NCBI GenBank assembly: GCA_024278855.1
Contig: JAJRSJ010000033.1
Coordinates: 40,838-104,837 of the forward strand
Reading direction: 5' to 3'
Length of the DNA stretch: 64,000 bases
From: Alphaproteobacteria bacterium
GTDB taxonomy: Bacteria; Pseudomonadota; Alphaproteobacteria; Caulobacterales; Maricaulaceae
A model generated the notes under the pieces. That model searched no databases. It had not been told where the DNA came from and worked only from the letters and a program-made list of their open reading frames with translations. Shown piece by piece: positions 1-8,839 of the stretch (positions are counted from its first letter, which is position 1; each line of letters opens with the position of its first letter). The position numbers and the translations under genes were made by a program.

Positions 1-546
1 AGCTCTATTTTAACCGCTGAACTGGCTTTGGATAACGGCGATGGTGTGGCGGCTTTATCAGCCCTGGACGCCTTGCTCCAAGGCGAAGACCCGTCAGCAC
101 GAGTGTGTATGCTCAGCGCACAGGCCGAGACTTTACTGGATAACGAAATTGATGCCCGTATGTGGCAACACCGGGCCGCATGTGCGCCTGTGGAAGCAAA
201 TTGGTCTGATCTTGACCCGAACGGGCCGGCGTTTAATTACACAGCGGAAGATTGGCGGCAAATGGTTTTTTCTTTTGGCAGCACAGGTGTTTTACTGCAT
301 CCGCGCCATGCGGCCTATAAAGGATCTCGGGCCGTTATTGTGCAAAATATGGCGGGCGAATTAGGGGGCGAGGGGTTGGAAAAGGCAGAGAATACACCAA
401 AAAAGGCTCTAGAAGAAAACACCCCTAAAGAAAAACCACCACTCAAAGCGCCAAGTGCAGATGATCCAGGAATTGACGATACAAATTCTTCGCAAAATTT
501 AGCGGGCCGTTTGGAGAATTTGTTGGACGATAGTGGAAAACGGTAA
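1..546 (+). CDS. HemY-like protein, C-terminal part (5' end outside window)
   Basis: The open frame runs in from the left edge and stops at TAA 544-546. The visible segment begins with an Ala/Leu-rich helical stretch of TPR type, then a tryptophan-rich part (WQHRA, ANWSDLDPNG, AEDWRQMV) that I associate with the C-terminus of alphaproteobacterial HemY/TPR membrane proteins. It ends in a Lys/Glu/Pro-rich low-complexity tail, roughly the last 55 residues. HemY-N proteins are linked by genome context to haem biosynthesis, but their biochemical role is poorly defined. The gene is convergent with dnaQ, 5 bp away. Family assignment rests on pattern memory only, so confidence is moderate. Confidence 0.5.
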   Translation, partial: SSILTAELALDNGDGVAALSALDALLQGEDPSARVCMLSAQAETLLDNEIDARMWQHRAACAPVEANWSDLDPNGPAFNYTAEDWRQMVFSFGSTGVLLHPRHAAYKGSRAVIVQNMAGELGGEGLEKAENTPKKALEENTPKEKPPLKAPSADDPGIDDTNSSQNLAGRLENLLDDSGKR

Positions 547-551
547 TTTTT

Positions 552-1247
552 CTAATTTTGCCCGCGTTTCCAAATCGCCTTTTCGCCCAAGGCGCTGTCT
601 ATAAAGTTTTCGTGTGCGGCTTGTTCTATATCTGTCAAGAAAGACGGCAAGGGGGTTGGGCGAGACCCTACGGCACTTTCGGTGGTTTTTATCTGTACCT
701 GTTCACTGTGCAAATCTAAAGACCGGACCCGCCCACCTTTAAGCTCAAGGTAAACCTTTGCCAACAATTCCGCATCAATTAAAGCACCGTGGGTCACCCG
801 CGAAGCCAAGGAAATATCAAAGCGCTTACACAATGCATCCAAGGTATTGCTAGCGCCGGGGAATTTATGTCGGGCGAGAACCAAGGTATCTATAAAGCGT
901 TTACGCGGATAGGGGTCAAGTTCAGCGCGCTCCATTTCCGCATTGATAAAGCCCCGGTCAAAATCGGCATTATGGGCAATGAGCGGGCTATCGCCAACAA
1001 ATTGGCGAAACCCGTCTGCGACGTCTTTAAACAAAGGTTTGTCTTTCAAAAACGCGGTGGTTAAGCCCGTAATTTCGGTGACACGGGCCGATATTTCGCG
1101 CTGGGGATTAACATGTACGTGCCAGGTTTTACCTGACGGCAAAAAATCAATCAGCTCGACACAGCCTATTTCAGTAATCCGGTCATCGCCGCGCGCATCA
1201 AAACCGGTGGTTTCAGTATCAAAGGCTATTTCGCGCACACTAGACAT
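552..1247 (-). CDS. dnaQ: DNA polymerase III epsilon subunit, 3'-5' proofreading exonuclease
   Basis: The 231-residue protein has all three DEDDh exonuclease motifs: ExoI FDTETTG with Asp10 and Glu12, ExoII HNADFD near residues 92-97, and ExoIII H153-x4-D158. The family removes misincorporated nucleotides during replication and binds the polymerase alpha subunit through its C-terminus. It starts 6 bp downstream of the rho stop and is probably co-transcribed with rho, away from the putative origin. In Caulobacter dnaQ follows coaE on the other side of the origin, so its position here implies a local rearrangement. Confidence 0.93.
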   Translation of the reverse strand: MSSVREIAFDTETTGFDARGDDRITEIGCVELIDFLPSGKTWHVHVNPQREISARVTEITGLTTAFLKDKPLFKDVADGFRQFVGDSPLIAHNADFDRGFINAEMERAELDPYPRKRFIDTLVLARHKFPGASNTLDALCKRFDISLASRVTHGALIDAELLAKVYLELKGGRVRSLDLHSEQVQIKTTESAVGSRPTPLPSFLTDIEQAAHENFIDSALGEKAIWKRGQN

Positions 1248-1253
1248 AGGCGT

Positions 1254-2567
1254 TTATGTGTTCATGCTTTCAAAGAACTCCGCGTTACTTTTGGTGTCTT
1301 TCAATTTACCTAACAAAAATTCTATGGCGTCCATAGTCCCCATAGGGTTGAGGATCCGGCGCAGGACATAGGTTTTTTGCAGCTCAACCGGGCCCAGTAA
1401 TAATTCTTCCTTACGTGTCCCGGATTTTGTTACATCTATAGCCGGGCAAACCCGCTTGTCCGCAACTTTACGGTCCAATACTATTTCTGAATTGCCAGTA
1501 CCTTTAAATTCTTCGAAAATAACCTCGTCCATCCGCGATCCCGTTTCGATCAAAGCGGTTGCAATGATTGTCAAAGATCCGCCTTCTTCGATATTACGCG
1601 CAGCCCCGAAAAACCGTTTTGGCCGCTGCAAAGCATTGGCGTCAACACCGCCGGTTAATACCTTACCGGAACTTGGTACAACCGTGTTATAGGCCCGTCC
1701 CAAACGGGTGATAGAATCCAGTAATATAATCACGTCTTTTCCGTGCTCGGTCAAACGTTTAGCTTTTTGGATGACCATTTCGGCCACTTGAACATGGCGA
1801 GTTGCCGGTTCGTCAAAGGTCGAACTTACCACCTCGCCTTTAACTGATCTTTGCATATCGGTCACTTCTTCCGGTCGTTCGTCAATAAGCAATACAATCA
1901 CATAGACTTCCGGGTGGTTGGCTTCGATGGAATGGGCGATATTTTGCAAGATTACGGTTTTACCAGTGCGCGGCGGCGCTACGATCAAACAGCGCTGACC
2001 TTTACCAATTGGCGAAACGATATCAATCACCCGGCCCGAAATATCTTTTAATGTCGGGTCTTGTATTTCCATGGTTAAACGGTCGTCTGGATAAAGGGGG
2101 GTGAGGTTATCAAAATGTACTTTATTGCGCGCTTCTTCCGGCGTTTCAAAATTAACCGAATGAACTTTAGTCAGAGCAAAATAACGTTCACCGTCGCGCG
2201 GGCTCCGGATTTCGCCAGATAATGTATCGCCGGTTCGCAGGCCCATTTTTCTGATCAGTTTAGGGCTGACATAAATATCGTCCGGCCCAGCCAAATAATT
2301 AGCTTCTGGAGAGCGCAGAAAACCAAACCCGTCTTGCAGCATTTCCAAAACGCCGGTGCCGGATATTTCCACATCCTGGTCCGCTAATTCTTTAAGCACT
2401 GCAACAAATATTTCTTGCTTACGCATAGCGCCAGCATTTTCCAAACCTACGGCTTCAGCAAATTGCACCAACTCGGCTGGTTTTTTCTTTTTAAGATCAT
2501 CAAGACCTATTTTTGTGATCGATTCAATATCAACATAAGCCGGGTCTAGCTTTTTTTGTATATTCAT
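1254..2567 (-). CDS. rho: transcription termination factor Rho
   Basis: The 437-residue protein has the standard Rho architecture: an N-terminal helical domain, a cold-shock-like RNA-binding fold ([13 protein letters not shown], residues 81-92), Walker A APPRTGKT at 197-204 and Walker B VIVLLIDE at 223-230. Rho is a hexameric RNA-dependent ATPase that loads on nascent RNA and releases RNA polymerase. Length and motifs are complete. It is transcribed away from the AT-rich gap at 2568-3176, and dnaQ follows it. Rho next to the origin is usual in Alphaproteobacteria. Confidence 0.96.
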   Translation of the reverse strand: MNIQKKLDPAYVDIESITKIGLDDLKKKKPAELVQFAEAVGLENAGAMRKQEIFVAVLKELADQDVEISGTGVLEMLQDGFGFLRSPEANYLAGPDDIYVSPKLIRKMGLRTGDTLSGEIRSPRDGERYFALTKVHSVNFETPEEARNKVHFDNLTPLYPDDRLTMEIQDPTLKDISGRVIDIVSPIGKGQRCLIVAPPRTGKTVILQNIAHSIEANHPEVYVIVLLIDERPEEVTDMQRSVKGEVVSSTFDEPATRHVQVAEMVIQKAKRLTEHGKDVIILLDSITRLGRAYNTVVPSSGKVLTGGVDANALQRPKRFFGAARNIEEGGSLTIIATALIETGSRMDEVIFEEFKGTGNSEIVLDRKVADKRVCPAIDVTKSGTRKEELLLGPVELQKTYVLRRILNPMGTMDAIEFLLGKLKDTKSNAEFFESMNT

Positions 2568-2767
2568 AGCATTGCTTTATTATTTTACTGGTTTGAAAAA
2601 AATAGCGTAGAGTTACGCACTTTTGTATTTTGAAAATATAGAAAGGTATTTTGTTTATCAAAATAGGATTTGTCATCTTGGGAAGATATATTTCTTATAT
2701 GGCAAAGATGTTTTACCCGTCAAGATAAAACACATTAAAATATCATAATTTGGCCGTTAGCTCATAG

Positions 2768-2776
2768 TTTTACACA
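2768..2776 (+). promoter_or_regulatory. DnaA box TTTTACACA
   Basis: Matches TTWTNCACA exactly and lies in the left half of the putative origin. Confidence 0.45.
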
Positions 2777-2974
2777 TTTGTTCTTCCTCTCTTTATTTGT
2801 ATATATAAATAGAGATTGAAGTTGAGCCTGTGAAAATGTGTTTAAAATTAAGGTTTTGGTAAGATATACTAATATTGTCTTAATATGCACACATCATGAA
2901 TAATATAGAGACTGTTGATAAGTTTTTATCTTTTTTATTTTGCAAATAAAAACAAATGTTTAGACTAATTTATC

Positions 2975-2983
2975 TGTGCATAA
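2975..2983 (-). promoter_or_regulatory. DnaA box TTATGCACA
   Basis: Perfect match to TTATNCACA on the minus strand, embedded in AT-rich DNA in the middle of the putative origin. Confidence 0.6.
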
Positions 2984-3032
2984 TTTTTGGGTAAGTATTT
3001 TTCAACACAAACTCACATTTTTTCTGTTTGTT

Positions 3033-3041
3033 TTATTCACA
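3033..3041 (+). promoter_or_regulatory. DnaA box TTATTCACA
   Basis: Perfect match to TTATNCACA. Weaker sites TTATCCCCG at 3071, GGTGGATAA at 3114 and TTATCCCCA at 3131 cluster between it and the ppsR start. Confidence 0.6.
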
Positions 3042-3176
3042 GGGTTATAAACTGTTAAAAACTTGGTTATTTATCCCCGTAAACTACATAGTGGAGAAAT
3101 AACACTTGAGCCTGGTGGATAAAGCTTTGATTATCCCCAAAACCGGGCTTGGCTCGCAATTAAGTGTCGAGGTAAT

Positions 3177-4025
3177 ATGACGACCAAAGATGTACAACAA
3201 AACAGTATTCGCTCAATATATTTCCATGTCCATTTGGTATCGGATTCAACGGGCGAAACATTGGTTGGTATATCGCGGGCAAGCTGCGCTCAATACCAAC
3301 ACGGATTGGCTGTGGAACATCTCCACGCTTTGGTCCGATCTGAATTACAATTGGAAAAAGCATTGGAGTCTATAAAAGGGTTTCCCGGCGTGGTGTTTTA
3401 TACAATGGTCAACCAAAAGCGCCGCCGCCGTTTGGAGCAAAAATGTGCGGAGCTGAATATTGCGGCTGTCTCGGTTTTAGATCCATCCCTTGCAACACTT
3501 GGTCGTTATTTGGGGGCGCCCATGAGCTCTGAAATTGGCGCACAACGGACAATGGACGCGGAGTATTTTTCGAGAATGGGCGCTTTGGATTTTGCTATGA
3601 ACCACGACGACGGTCAAAATATTGACGGCTTAAATCAGGCCGATATAATATTACTAGGTGTCAGCAGGACGTCTAAAACCCCCACATGTATATATTTAGC
3701 CAACCGGGGTTTCAAAGCGGGTAATATTCCTCTAGTTCCAGGCGCAGCCCTATCAAAACAAATTACTAGCTATACAAAACCACTTATCGTTGGTTTGGTG
3801 TCCAGTCCTGATAGGATTGTCCAAATTCGGCGCCACCGCCTAACATCTTTGGGTGATAATCCGGATACGGATTATGTAGACAAACAGACGGTTCGCGCCG
3901 AAATGATGCAGGCCAAACGTTTGTTTGCCAAACACAAATGGCCTGTTGTAGATGTGACGCGGCGCTCTATTGAAGAAACATCAGCTCGAATTATCAATTT
4001 ATATCAAGATAGATCATCACAGTGA
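3177..4025 (+). CDS. ppsR: pyruvate,phosphate dikinase regulatory protein (bifunctional kinase/pyrophosphorylase)
   Basis: A full-length (282-residue) DUF299/PPDK-regulator family protein with the opening HLVSDSTGET and the P-loop-like GVSRTSKT at residues 161-168. The family phosphorylates and dephosphorylates PEP synthase or pyruvate,phosphate dikinase using ADP or Pi. It is the first gene to the right of the putative origin and is the RP001/CC0001 equivalent used as an origin marker in Alphaproteobacteria. Its stop overlaps the GTG start of maf by 4 bp, indicating translational coupling. Confidence 0.93.
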   Translation: MTTKDVQQNSIRSIYFHVHLVSDSTGETLVGISRASCAQYQHGLAVEHLHALVRSELQLEKALESIKGFPGVVFYTMVNQKRRRRLEQKCAELNIAAVSVLDPSLATLGRYLGAPMSSEIGAQRTMDAEYFSRMGALDFAMNHDDGQNIDGLNQADIILLGVSRTSKTPTCIYLANRGFKAGNIPLVPGAALSKQITSYTKPLIVGLVSSPDRIVQIRRHRLTSLGDNPDTDYVDKQTVRAEMMQAKRLFAKHKWPVVDVTRRSIEETSARIINLYQDRSSQ

Positions 4026-4651
4026 GCAAAGTAATCACACCTGTTTCTAAGAAATCTCAACCCACAGTGGTTTTGGCTTCGGCTAGTGCCATACGCCGAG
4101 AAATTTTACACAAAGCCGGTGTTGAATTTACGGTTTCGCCGAGCGGTGTTGATGAAGCTCGCATCAAAGACCAATATGTTAAACTTGGCAAACCCGCCGC
4201 GCAGCTCGCCTTGCGGCTCGCACACGAAAAGGCAAAAACCACCCAAACCCTAAACTATAACCTTGTAATCGGTGCAGACCAAGTCCTTGAATTTAAAGGA
4301 AAAATATTTGATAAACCACAAAGCTTGGCTGAAACCAAAGCTCGGTTGTTAGAATTACGTGGTCAGGAACACAAACTGATTGGCGCTGTGTGTATTGTCC
4401 AAAACGGCGAACTTGTCTGGGAGCATATCAGTGTAAGTAAGCTGAAAATGCGGAATTTCAGCGATCAGTTCTTAGACGATTATTTACAAAGAGAAGGCAA
4501 AGGGGTGCTTGCTTGTGTCGGCGGATATAAATATGAAGCACTTGGCGCGCAATTATTTGAGCGTGTGCAAGGTGACTTTTACGCGGTTTTGGGTTTACCA
4601 CTTCTTCCTTTACTAAGTGAATTGCGGGCGCGCGGCGCACTCCTTAAATAA
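4022..4651 (+). CDS. maf: Maf-like nucleoside triphosphate pyrophosphatase
   Basis: The 209-residue Maf/Ham1-fold protein has the signature LASASAIRREIL near the N-terminus and IGADQVLE in the middle. Family members hydrolyse non-canonical or modified NTPs to NMP and pyrophosphate. Which subgroup this belongs to (YhdE-type dTTP/UTP or YceF-type m7GTP) is not settled by eye. The GTG start overlaps the ppsR stop, and aroE follows after 20 bp, so this is one operon. Confidence 0.9.
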   Translation: MSKVITPVSKKSQPTVVLASASAIRREILHKAGVEFTVSPSGVDEARIKDQYVKLGKPAAQLALRLAHEKAKTTQTLNYNLVIGADQVLEFKGKIFDKPQSLAETKARLLELRGQEHKLIGAVCIVQNGELVWEHISVSKLKMRNFSDQFLDDYLQREGKGVLACVGGYKYEALGAQLFERVQGDFYAVLGLPLLPLLSELRARGALLK

Positions 4652-4671
4652 AGCCGTAGAAAGATATAAAT

Positions 4672-5475
4672 ATGAGTGCGAGGCAAGGTCATAAGGGTTT
4701 ACTTAAACTGGCAGGGGTTGCCGGTTGGCCTGTGCACCACTCTCTATCGCCGTTTTTGCATAATTACTGGCTAAAGAAATCAAACTTAAACGGGGCCTAC
4801 ACGTTATTTGCCGTACATCCAGACGAGGCTAATTATGCGTTTCAAAGCCTAAAGCGGACAACTATATCTGGTCTTAATATTACCATTCCTTTGAAGGGTC
4901 TGGCCTACGGGGCTGCTGACGAAGTTACATCTGATGCCCGTAAGCTTGGTGTGTGTAATGTGCTTTATAAAAAGCAGGGAAAGCTCATCGGCCATAATAC
5001 GGATATGGAGGGGTTTGCTAGCCCTCTTTTACACCATATTGGACACAATTTTATTTTAAATAATACGGTCACACTCATAGGGGCTGGCGGCGCGGCGCGG
5101 GCGGTTTTGGGTTCATTGCTAGCTTTGGGTGTGCCTGAAATTCGGCTACTTAACCGGACTGATGAGCGGGCTAAACAATTGGCCACCAATATTAATATCC
5201 CGAGCCTATATGCTTGTGAATGGGTGAAGCGACAACAGGCGATTGCTGGAACCGGCTTATTGATCAATGCCAGTTCGGCGGGTATGTCGGGGTATGACGC
5301 GCTGGATGTTGATTTATCCCTAATGCCGGATGATGCTTGGATATATGATCTTGTTTACACGCCCTTGTTAACACCTTTAATGCGCAAGGCTCAAAACCGG
5401 GGACTGCGTACGATTGGCGGGCTTGACATGTTGATTGCACAAGCGCGGCCTTCTTTTAAATTGTTTTATGGGTAG
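4672..5475 (+). CDS. aroE: shikimate dehydrogenase
   Basis: The 267-residue protein shows the substrate-binding opening GWPVHHSLSPFLHNYW, NITIPLK with the catalytic Lys, and the Rossmann NADP-binding motif GAGGAARAV followed by NRT. It reduces 3-dehydroshikimate to shikimate with NADPH in aromatic amino-acid synthesis. It lies between maf and coaE in the conserved origin-proximal operon. Length and motifs are complete. Confidence 0.94.
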   Translation: MSARQGHKGLLKLAGVAGWPVHHSLSPFLHNYWLKKSNLNGAYTLFAVHPDEANYAFQSLKRTTISGLNITIPLKGLAYGAADEVTSDARKLGVCNVLYKKQGKLIGHNTDMEGFASPLLHHIGHNFILNNTVTLIGAGGAARAVLGSLLALGVPEIRLLNRTDERAKQLATNINIPSLYACEWVKRQQAIAGTGLLINASSAGMSGYDALDVDLSLMPDDAWIYDLVYTPLLTPLMRKAQNRGLRTIGGLDMLIAQARPSFKLFYG

Positions 5476-5534
5476 ATGCCGCCGAGCAGTGATGACATAA
5501 AGGCAGTTTTAAGTAATTATTTGAAAGCGAAACG

Positions 5535-6119
5535 ATGATTATTATAGGTTTGACAGGTTCGATCGGTATGGGAAAAACCGTAACCGCCAAAATGTTCGAA
5601 GACGCCGGGGCATATATATTTGATGCAGATGCTGCCGTGCATTCATTATACGCTAAAAACGGAACAGCAGTGCCTTTATTGCGGGCCGTTTTTCCTGATG
5701 TTATAGTGGAGGGGGCTGTTGAGCGAACAAAACTCATGCAGCACTTAAACAAAGACCCACTTAATATCGGGGTGCTGGAAAGCTTTATCCATCCAATGGT
5801 GGTTGATTTACGCAAACAGGCTATAGATTTAGCTAAAGCAAACGGGAAACAAGTTTTTGTTGCTGATATTCCGCTATTGTTCGAAACTGGCGGGGACGCC
5901 TATGTGGATAAAATTATTGTGGTCAGCGCAAAACCAAGCGTGCAGAGAGATCGGGTTTTAGCGCGTCCCGGCATGACCCCAGAAAAATTTGCCCTGATAA
6001 AATCACGGCAACTGCCAGACGCGAAAAAAAGAGCCAGAGCCGATTATGTGATTGAAACGGACAAAGGCATGGCTTACGCCCGCAGGCAAGTACAAAATAT
6101 TATGCAAGAGATATTGTAA
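5535..6119 (+). CDS. coaE: dephospho-CoA kinase
   Basis: The 194-residue P-loop kinase begins with GLTGSIGMGKT (residues 5-15), continues with the DADAAVH segment, and has RQLPDAKKRARADYVI near the C-terminus, all typical of CoaE. It phosphorylates the 3' hydroxyl of dephospho-CoA in the last step of CoA synthesis. It is the last gene of the ppsR-maf-aroE-coaE cluster; dnaQ, often next, is on the other side of the origin here. Confidence 0.94.
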   Translation: MIIIGLTGSIGMGKTVTAKMFEDAGAYIFDADAAVHSLYAKNGTAVPLLRAVFPDVIVEGAVERTKLMQHLNKDPLNIGVLESFIHPMVVDLRKQAIDLAKANGKQVFVADIPLLFETGGDAYVDKIIVVSAKPSVQRDRVLARPGMTPEKFALIKSRQLPDAKKRARADYVIETDKGMAYARRQVQNIMQEIL

Positions 6120-6156
6120 ATTAGAACTGGTGTAGCGGATTGCGCCGAAGTTTATT

Positions 6157-6172
6157 TGTGACAATAGTCACA
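6157..6172. promoter_or_regulatory. CRP/FNR-like palindrome TGTGACAATAGTCACA
   Basis: A perfect TGTGA-N6-TCACA palindrome 38 bp after the coaE stop. A near-identical site lies at 6569-6584, and together they bracket the small membrane-protein gene. It could be a CRP/FNR-family operator or a short hairpin; the downstream context argues partly for the latter. Confidence 0.35.
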
Positions 6173-6232
6173 TATAGTGTGAGCCTTCACCTGACCTATT
6201 GGGATTATTCACACTTAAAACAGGCTAACCAC

Positions 6233-6499
6233 CTACACATTCTTATCAGTAGAATAACTCGTCTTAAAGATCAGGGCATATAGAGATATCAAAACCGCCA
6301 AAGCTGTTATTGCCCCGGCGAGTGGCTTTGATGGGTATGGGAATAGGTTTGTTAGTGCAAATACGCCAATTAACAATAGCGATATTGAGGCTAGTGAAAC
6401 GGCCAAACCAAATGTTCCTATAGGCACTATCCTCAACTCTAGCGCGCTTTTGGACGGAAGACGCCGGAGCCAATATTTTTTGCTTTTTTGCTTTGTCAT
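6233..6499 (-). CDS. small two-helix membrane protein, unknown function
   Basis: The 88-residue protein has a basic N-terminus (TKQKSKKYWLRR) and two hydrophobic segments, about residues 27-50 and 56-78, so it should be a hairpin membrane protein. I do not recognise a family. A weak purine-rich site (AGGGAC) lies about 13 nt before the ATG. It stands alone between convergent coaE and the GDPD-like gene. CRP-like palindromes lie beyond both ends. It could be a spurious ORF, but the clean membrane topology favours a real gene. Confidence 0.45.
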   Translation of the reverse strand: MTKQKSKKYWLRRLPSKSALELRIVPIGTFGLAVSLASISLLLIGVFALTNLFPYPSKPLAGAITALAVLISLYALIFKTSYSTDKNV

Positions 6500-6568
6500 G
6501 ATTTTATATGTCCCTATATATTGCGGTTTAACCTAGCGTTGATGTAACCCATAACAATAACAACAAGT

Positions 6569-6584
6569 CGTGACAACAGTCACA
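6569..6584. promoter_or_regulatory. CRP/FNR-like palindrome upstream of the small membrane-protein gene
   Basis: CGTGACAACAGTCACA matches TGTGA-N6-TCACA except at the first base. It lies about 70 bp before the start of the 6233-6499 gene, a plausible operator distance, and just after the end of the GDPD-like gene. Confidence 0.35.
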
Positions 6585-6587
6585 TGT

Positions 6588-7553
6588 TTACTGCGTTTCT
6601 TTTAGGCAGGCATCCATTTTTGATTTATCTTCATCACTCATTCTTAGTATTTCTTGGGCGTCTAAGGCAAAGTCACTGACAACCATATCGGCGTTAATGG
6701 CGTAATTTGTATAAGCGGCGAAGTTCCCGGAGGCTTGAAGTTCATCATCAAGGTCGAAAGACCCTACTAAAACCGGGATTTTTTTATCTCGCAAAGCTTT
6801 AGCGACATCCTCTGGAATTAATTTTTCTCCTGTCCAGGCAGTCATAATGCTGGCCGGTATACCGAGATCTTCCAATTTTTTTATATCGCCGGGGGTAGAA
6901 ATACCAACTGACAATGCCATTTCCGGCGCTAATTTGTACAGACGCAAAGCTTGTTCTGTGTCATGGGAAATTAACTTAACCTGATGCGCCATACCAGCGT
7001 CTCGAATAGTGTTTAAAACTTTAGCCTCATCCGCAGAGGGCTTGAAGTCTATTTCCAGATAAATTTTATCTTTTGCAAAGCTAAGAATATCGGCAAATGA
7101 GTTTGGGTGAAATGATGTAATCTCGCCGTTGGTGTCCTTTAGAAATATTTTTTGGGGCTGTTCCCATGTCGTATTGGTGATTGGGCCCGTACCAGTTGAT
7201 CTTTGATCCCAAACTTCATCGTAGAAAACAAACTGGGTGCCATCTTTAAGGCGGGCAACATCAATTTCAGCAATTAGTACGCCTTCTTCATGTAATGCTT
7301 GTAAACCCTGTATTGTGTTTTCTGGATATTTTGAACTTTCATGGGTGCCGCGATGGGCAGCTACAAGGGCTACACCATTTGGCTTGCAGGCAAACAGTTC
7401 CAAAACTGATGGATATGGCGAAATATCTTGCGTGTTTTCTTGTGTGCCTTCTGGGGTATTTGAGGCTTGGCACGATGAAAGTGCCGCTCCGAAAAGTAAG
7501 AATATGGATGAAGCTGTGATAATATTCCGTAACTTAAGTGTAGTTTTAGCCAT
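6588..7553 (-). CDS. GDPD-family lipoprotein, copy 1 (catalytic His replaced by Tyr)
   Basis: The 321-residue protein has a lipoprotein signal peptide ending in LSSC (Cys28) and a glycerophosphodiester phosphodiesterase TIM-barrel domain: AHRG with His67, PEN at 77-79, EID with Glu96 and Asp98, and LEID further on. The second general acid/base His, normally in an HD motif, is Tyr111 (VFYDE). The family cleaves glycerophosphodiesters to glycerol-3-phosphate and an alcohol. The Tyr makes normal catalysis doubtful. A paralogue with complementary losses follows at 7736-8734. The protein is probably anchored in a membrane facing the periplasm. Confidence 0.85.
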   Translation of the reverse strand: MAKTTLKLRNIITASSIFLLFGAALSSCQASNTPEGTQENTQDISPYPSVLELFACKPNGVALVAAHRGTHESSKYPENTIQGLQALHEEGVLIAEIDVARLKDGTQFVFYDEVWDQRSTGTGPITNTTWEQPQKIFLKDTNGEITSFHPNSFADILSFAKDKIYLEIDFKPSADEAKVLNTIRDAGMAHQVKLISHDTEQALRLYKLAPEMALSVGISTPGDIKKLEDLGIPASIMTAWTGEKLIPEDVAKALRDKKIPVLVGSFDLDDELQASGNFAAYTNYAINADMVVSDFALDAQEILRMSDEDKSKMDACLKETQ

Positions 7554-7735
7554 TTTGTTCCCCTAATTATTTATTCTTGATGTTCTGTTTGTATATACTG
7601 GATTGTTGGCGGTGTATATGTTTATGGGTTATGATTTCTAAACCCCTATTTAAACTTCGGCCATACTCGTTAATGATATAAATTATAACAAAAGTACAAG
7701 TGATATCAGGCACATACAGGCGTCTAGCTGTACAG

Positions 7736-8734
7736 CTAACGTCTTTCTTTTAAGCAATTTTGCATGTTTGTTTTTGCATCCCCGGTAATTTCAAGAACTG
7801 GTTGGACATCAAAGGCATAATCCGTAACGATCAAATCTGGATGTACGGCATAATCAATATAAGGTGTGAAATTACCAGAGGTTTGCAGCTTATCGTCAAA
7901 ACCAAAGAAAGACCCTGCTAAAATAGGTATTTTGCTGGTTCGCAAAACTTTAGCCAGCTTGTCTGTAATTGGGCCTGCGCCAGTCCATGCGGTTAAAACT
8001 TCTGCCGGTATGCCCAGTTGTTGATAGACTTTAAGATCAGATGGATTATTGACCCCCACGGACAAGGCGGCCTTGGGGGCGAGCTTGTGTAAACGCAGGG
8101 CTTGTTCGGCGGTATAAGATATCAAGATCACTTGATCCAACATGTTGGCAATGCGGATACTGTCAATAACTTTGGCTTCATCCACAGATGGATTGAAATC
8201 AACTTCAAGATAAAGCTTGTCTTTAGCGAAGGCTAGCACATCTGCAAATGCACTAGGGCGGTACGAGGTGATTTCTCCATTGGTGTCTTTTAGAAATAGT
8301 AACTGGGATGCGGGCCAATCAGTTGCGGTAATTGGCCCTGTTCCGGTGGAGCCACGGTCCCATGTGTCATCATGAAATACAATCTGGGTTCCGTCTGTTA
8401 AGCGGGCGACATTGATGACGGCAAATGGAACAGAGTTATTATACAGAGCTTGCAAGCCTTCTATAGCGTTTTCGGGAAATTTAGATCCTTTATGGGTGCT
8501 GCGATGGGCTGCAACAAAAGCTGCGTCACCAGGCTTGCAGGCAAACAATGTTAAAACTGATGGAATTGGCTTAATGTTAATGCTGTTTGACGCAATATTA
8601 CGGGCTTTGTCGTTGACTTTAACTGTATTCGGAGGGGTGTTGGCCGCTTGGCACGACGAGAGAAGCCCTACAAAAACTGTGGATAGTGCCAATAAAGTTA
8701 TAGTATCACCTAACATAGTTTTTTTTGAAGCCAA
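7736..8734 (-). CDS. GDPD-family lipoprotein, copy 2 (metal-binding E-x-D lost)
   Basis: The 332-residue tandem paralogue of the 6588-7553 gene has the same lipobox LSSC at Cys28 and the same domain plan. It has AHRS (His77 kept, Gly changed), PEN at 87-89 and FHDD with His121 kept, but the metal-binding E-x-D reads V106-I-N108. Thus it keeps the acid/base His that copy 1 lost and lacks the metal ligands that copy 1 kept. Glycerophosphodiesterase activity is unlikely for this chain alone. A binding or heteromeric role is possible, but that is inference. Confidence 0.83.
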   Translation of the reverse strand: MASKKTMLGDTITLLALSTVFVGLLSSCQAANTPPNTVKVNDKARNIASNSINIKPIPSVLTLFACKPGDAAFVAAHRSTHKGSKFPENAIEGLQALYNNSVPFAVINVARLTDGTQIVFHDDTWDRGSTGTGPITATDWPASQLLFLKDTNGEITSYRPSAFADVLAFAKDKLYLEVDFNPSVDEAKVIDSIRIANMLDQVILISYTAEQALRLHKLAPKAALSVGVNNPSDLKVYQQLGIPAEVLTAWTGAGPITDKLAKVLRTSKIPILAGSFFGFDDKLQTSGNFTPYIDYAVHPDLIVTDYAFDVQPVLEITGDAKTNMQNCLKERR

Positions 8735-8839
8735 TTTATTTCCCCTAAATATTTATCCCGGATTGCAATGCATGCTTTATACTGGTTTGCAAACGGCCTA
8801 TAGAGCCTGTTTATAGATTGAGAAAGCTGTAAAATCAAA

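Larger units (their letters stand above)
2580..3160. other. putative chromosomal replication origin (oriC)
   Basis: This roughly 600-bp gap between divergent rho and ppsR has no credible gene and is very AT-rich. It contains exact matches to the DnaA box TTWTNCACA at 2768-2776, 2975-2983 (minus) and 3033-3041, and one-mismatch versions at 2913-2921, 3114-3122 and 3131-3139. The right flank ppsR-maf-aroE-coaE is the order beside Caulobacter Cori, and parS sites and parAB lie 7-15 kb away. I saw no convincing CtrA site of the TTAA-N7-TTAA form. The assignment combines visible boxes with known synteny. Confidence 0.75.

Noticed and set aside
2830..2860. CtrA site in the origin
   Set aside because: TTAA pairs there are spaced by 2 rather than 7 bp; no TTAA-N7-TTAA was found.
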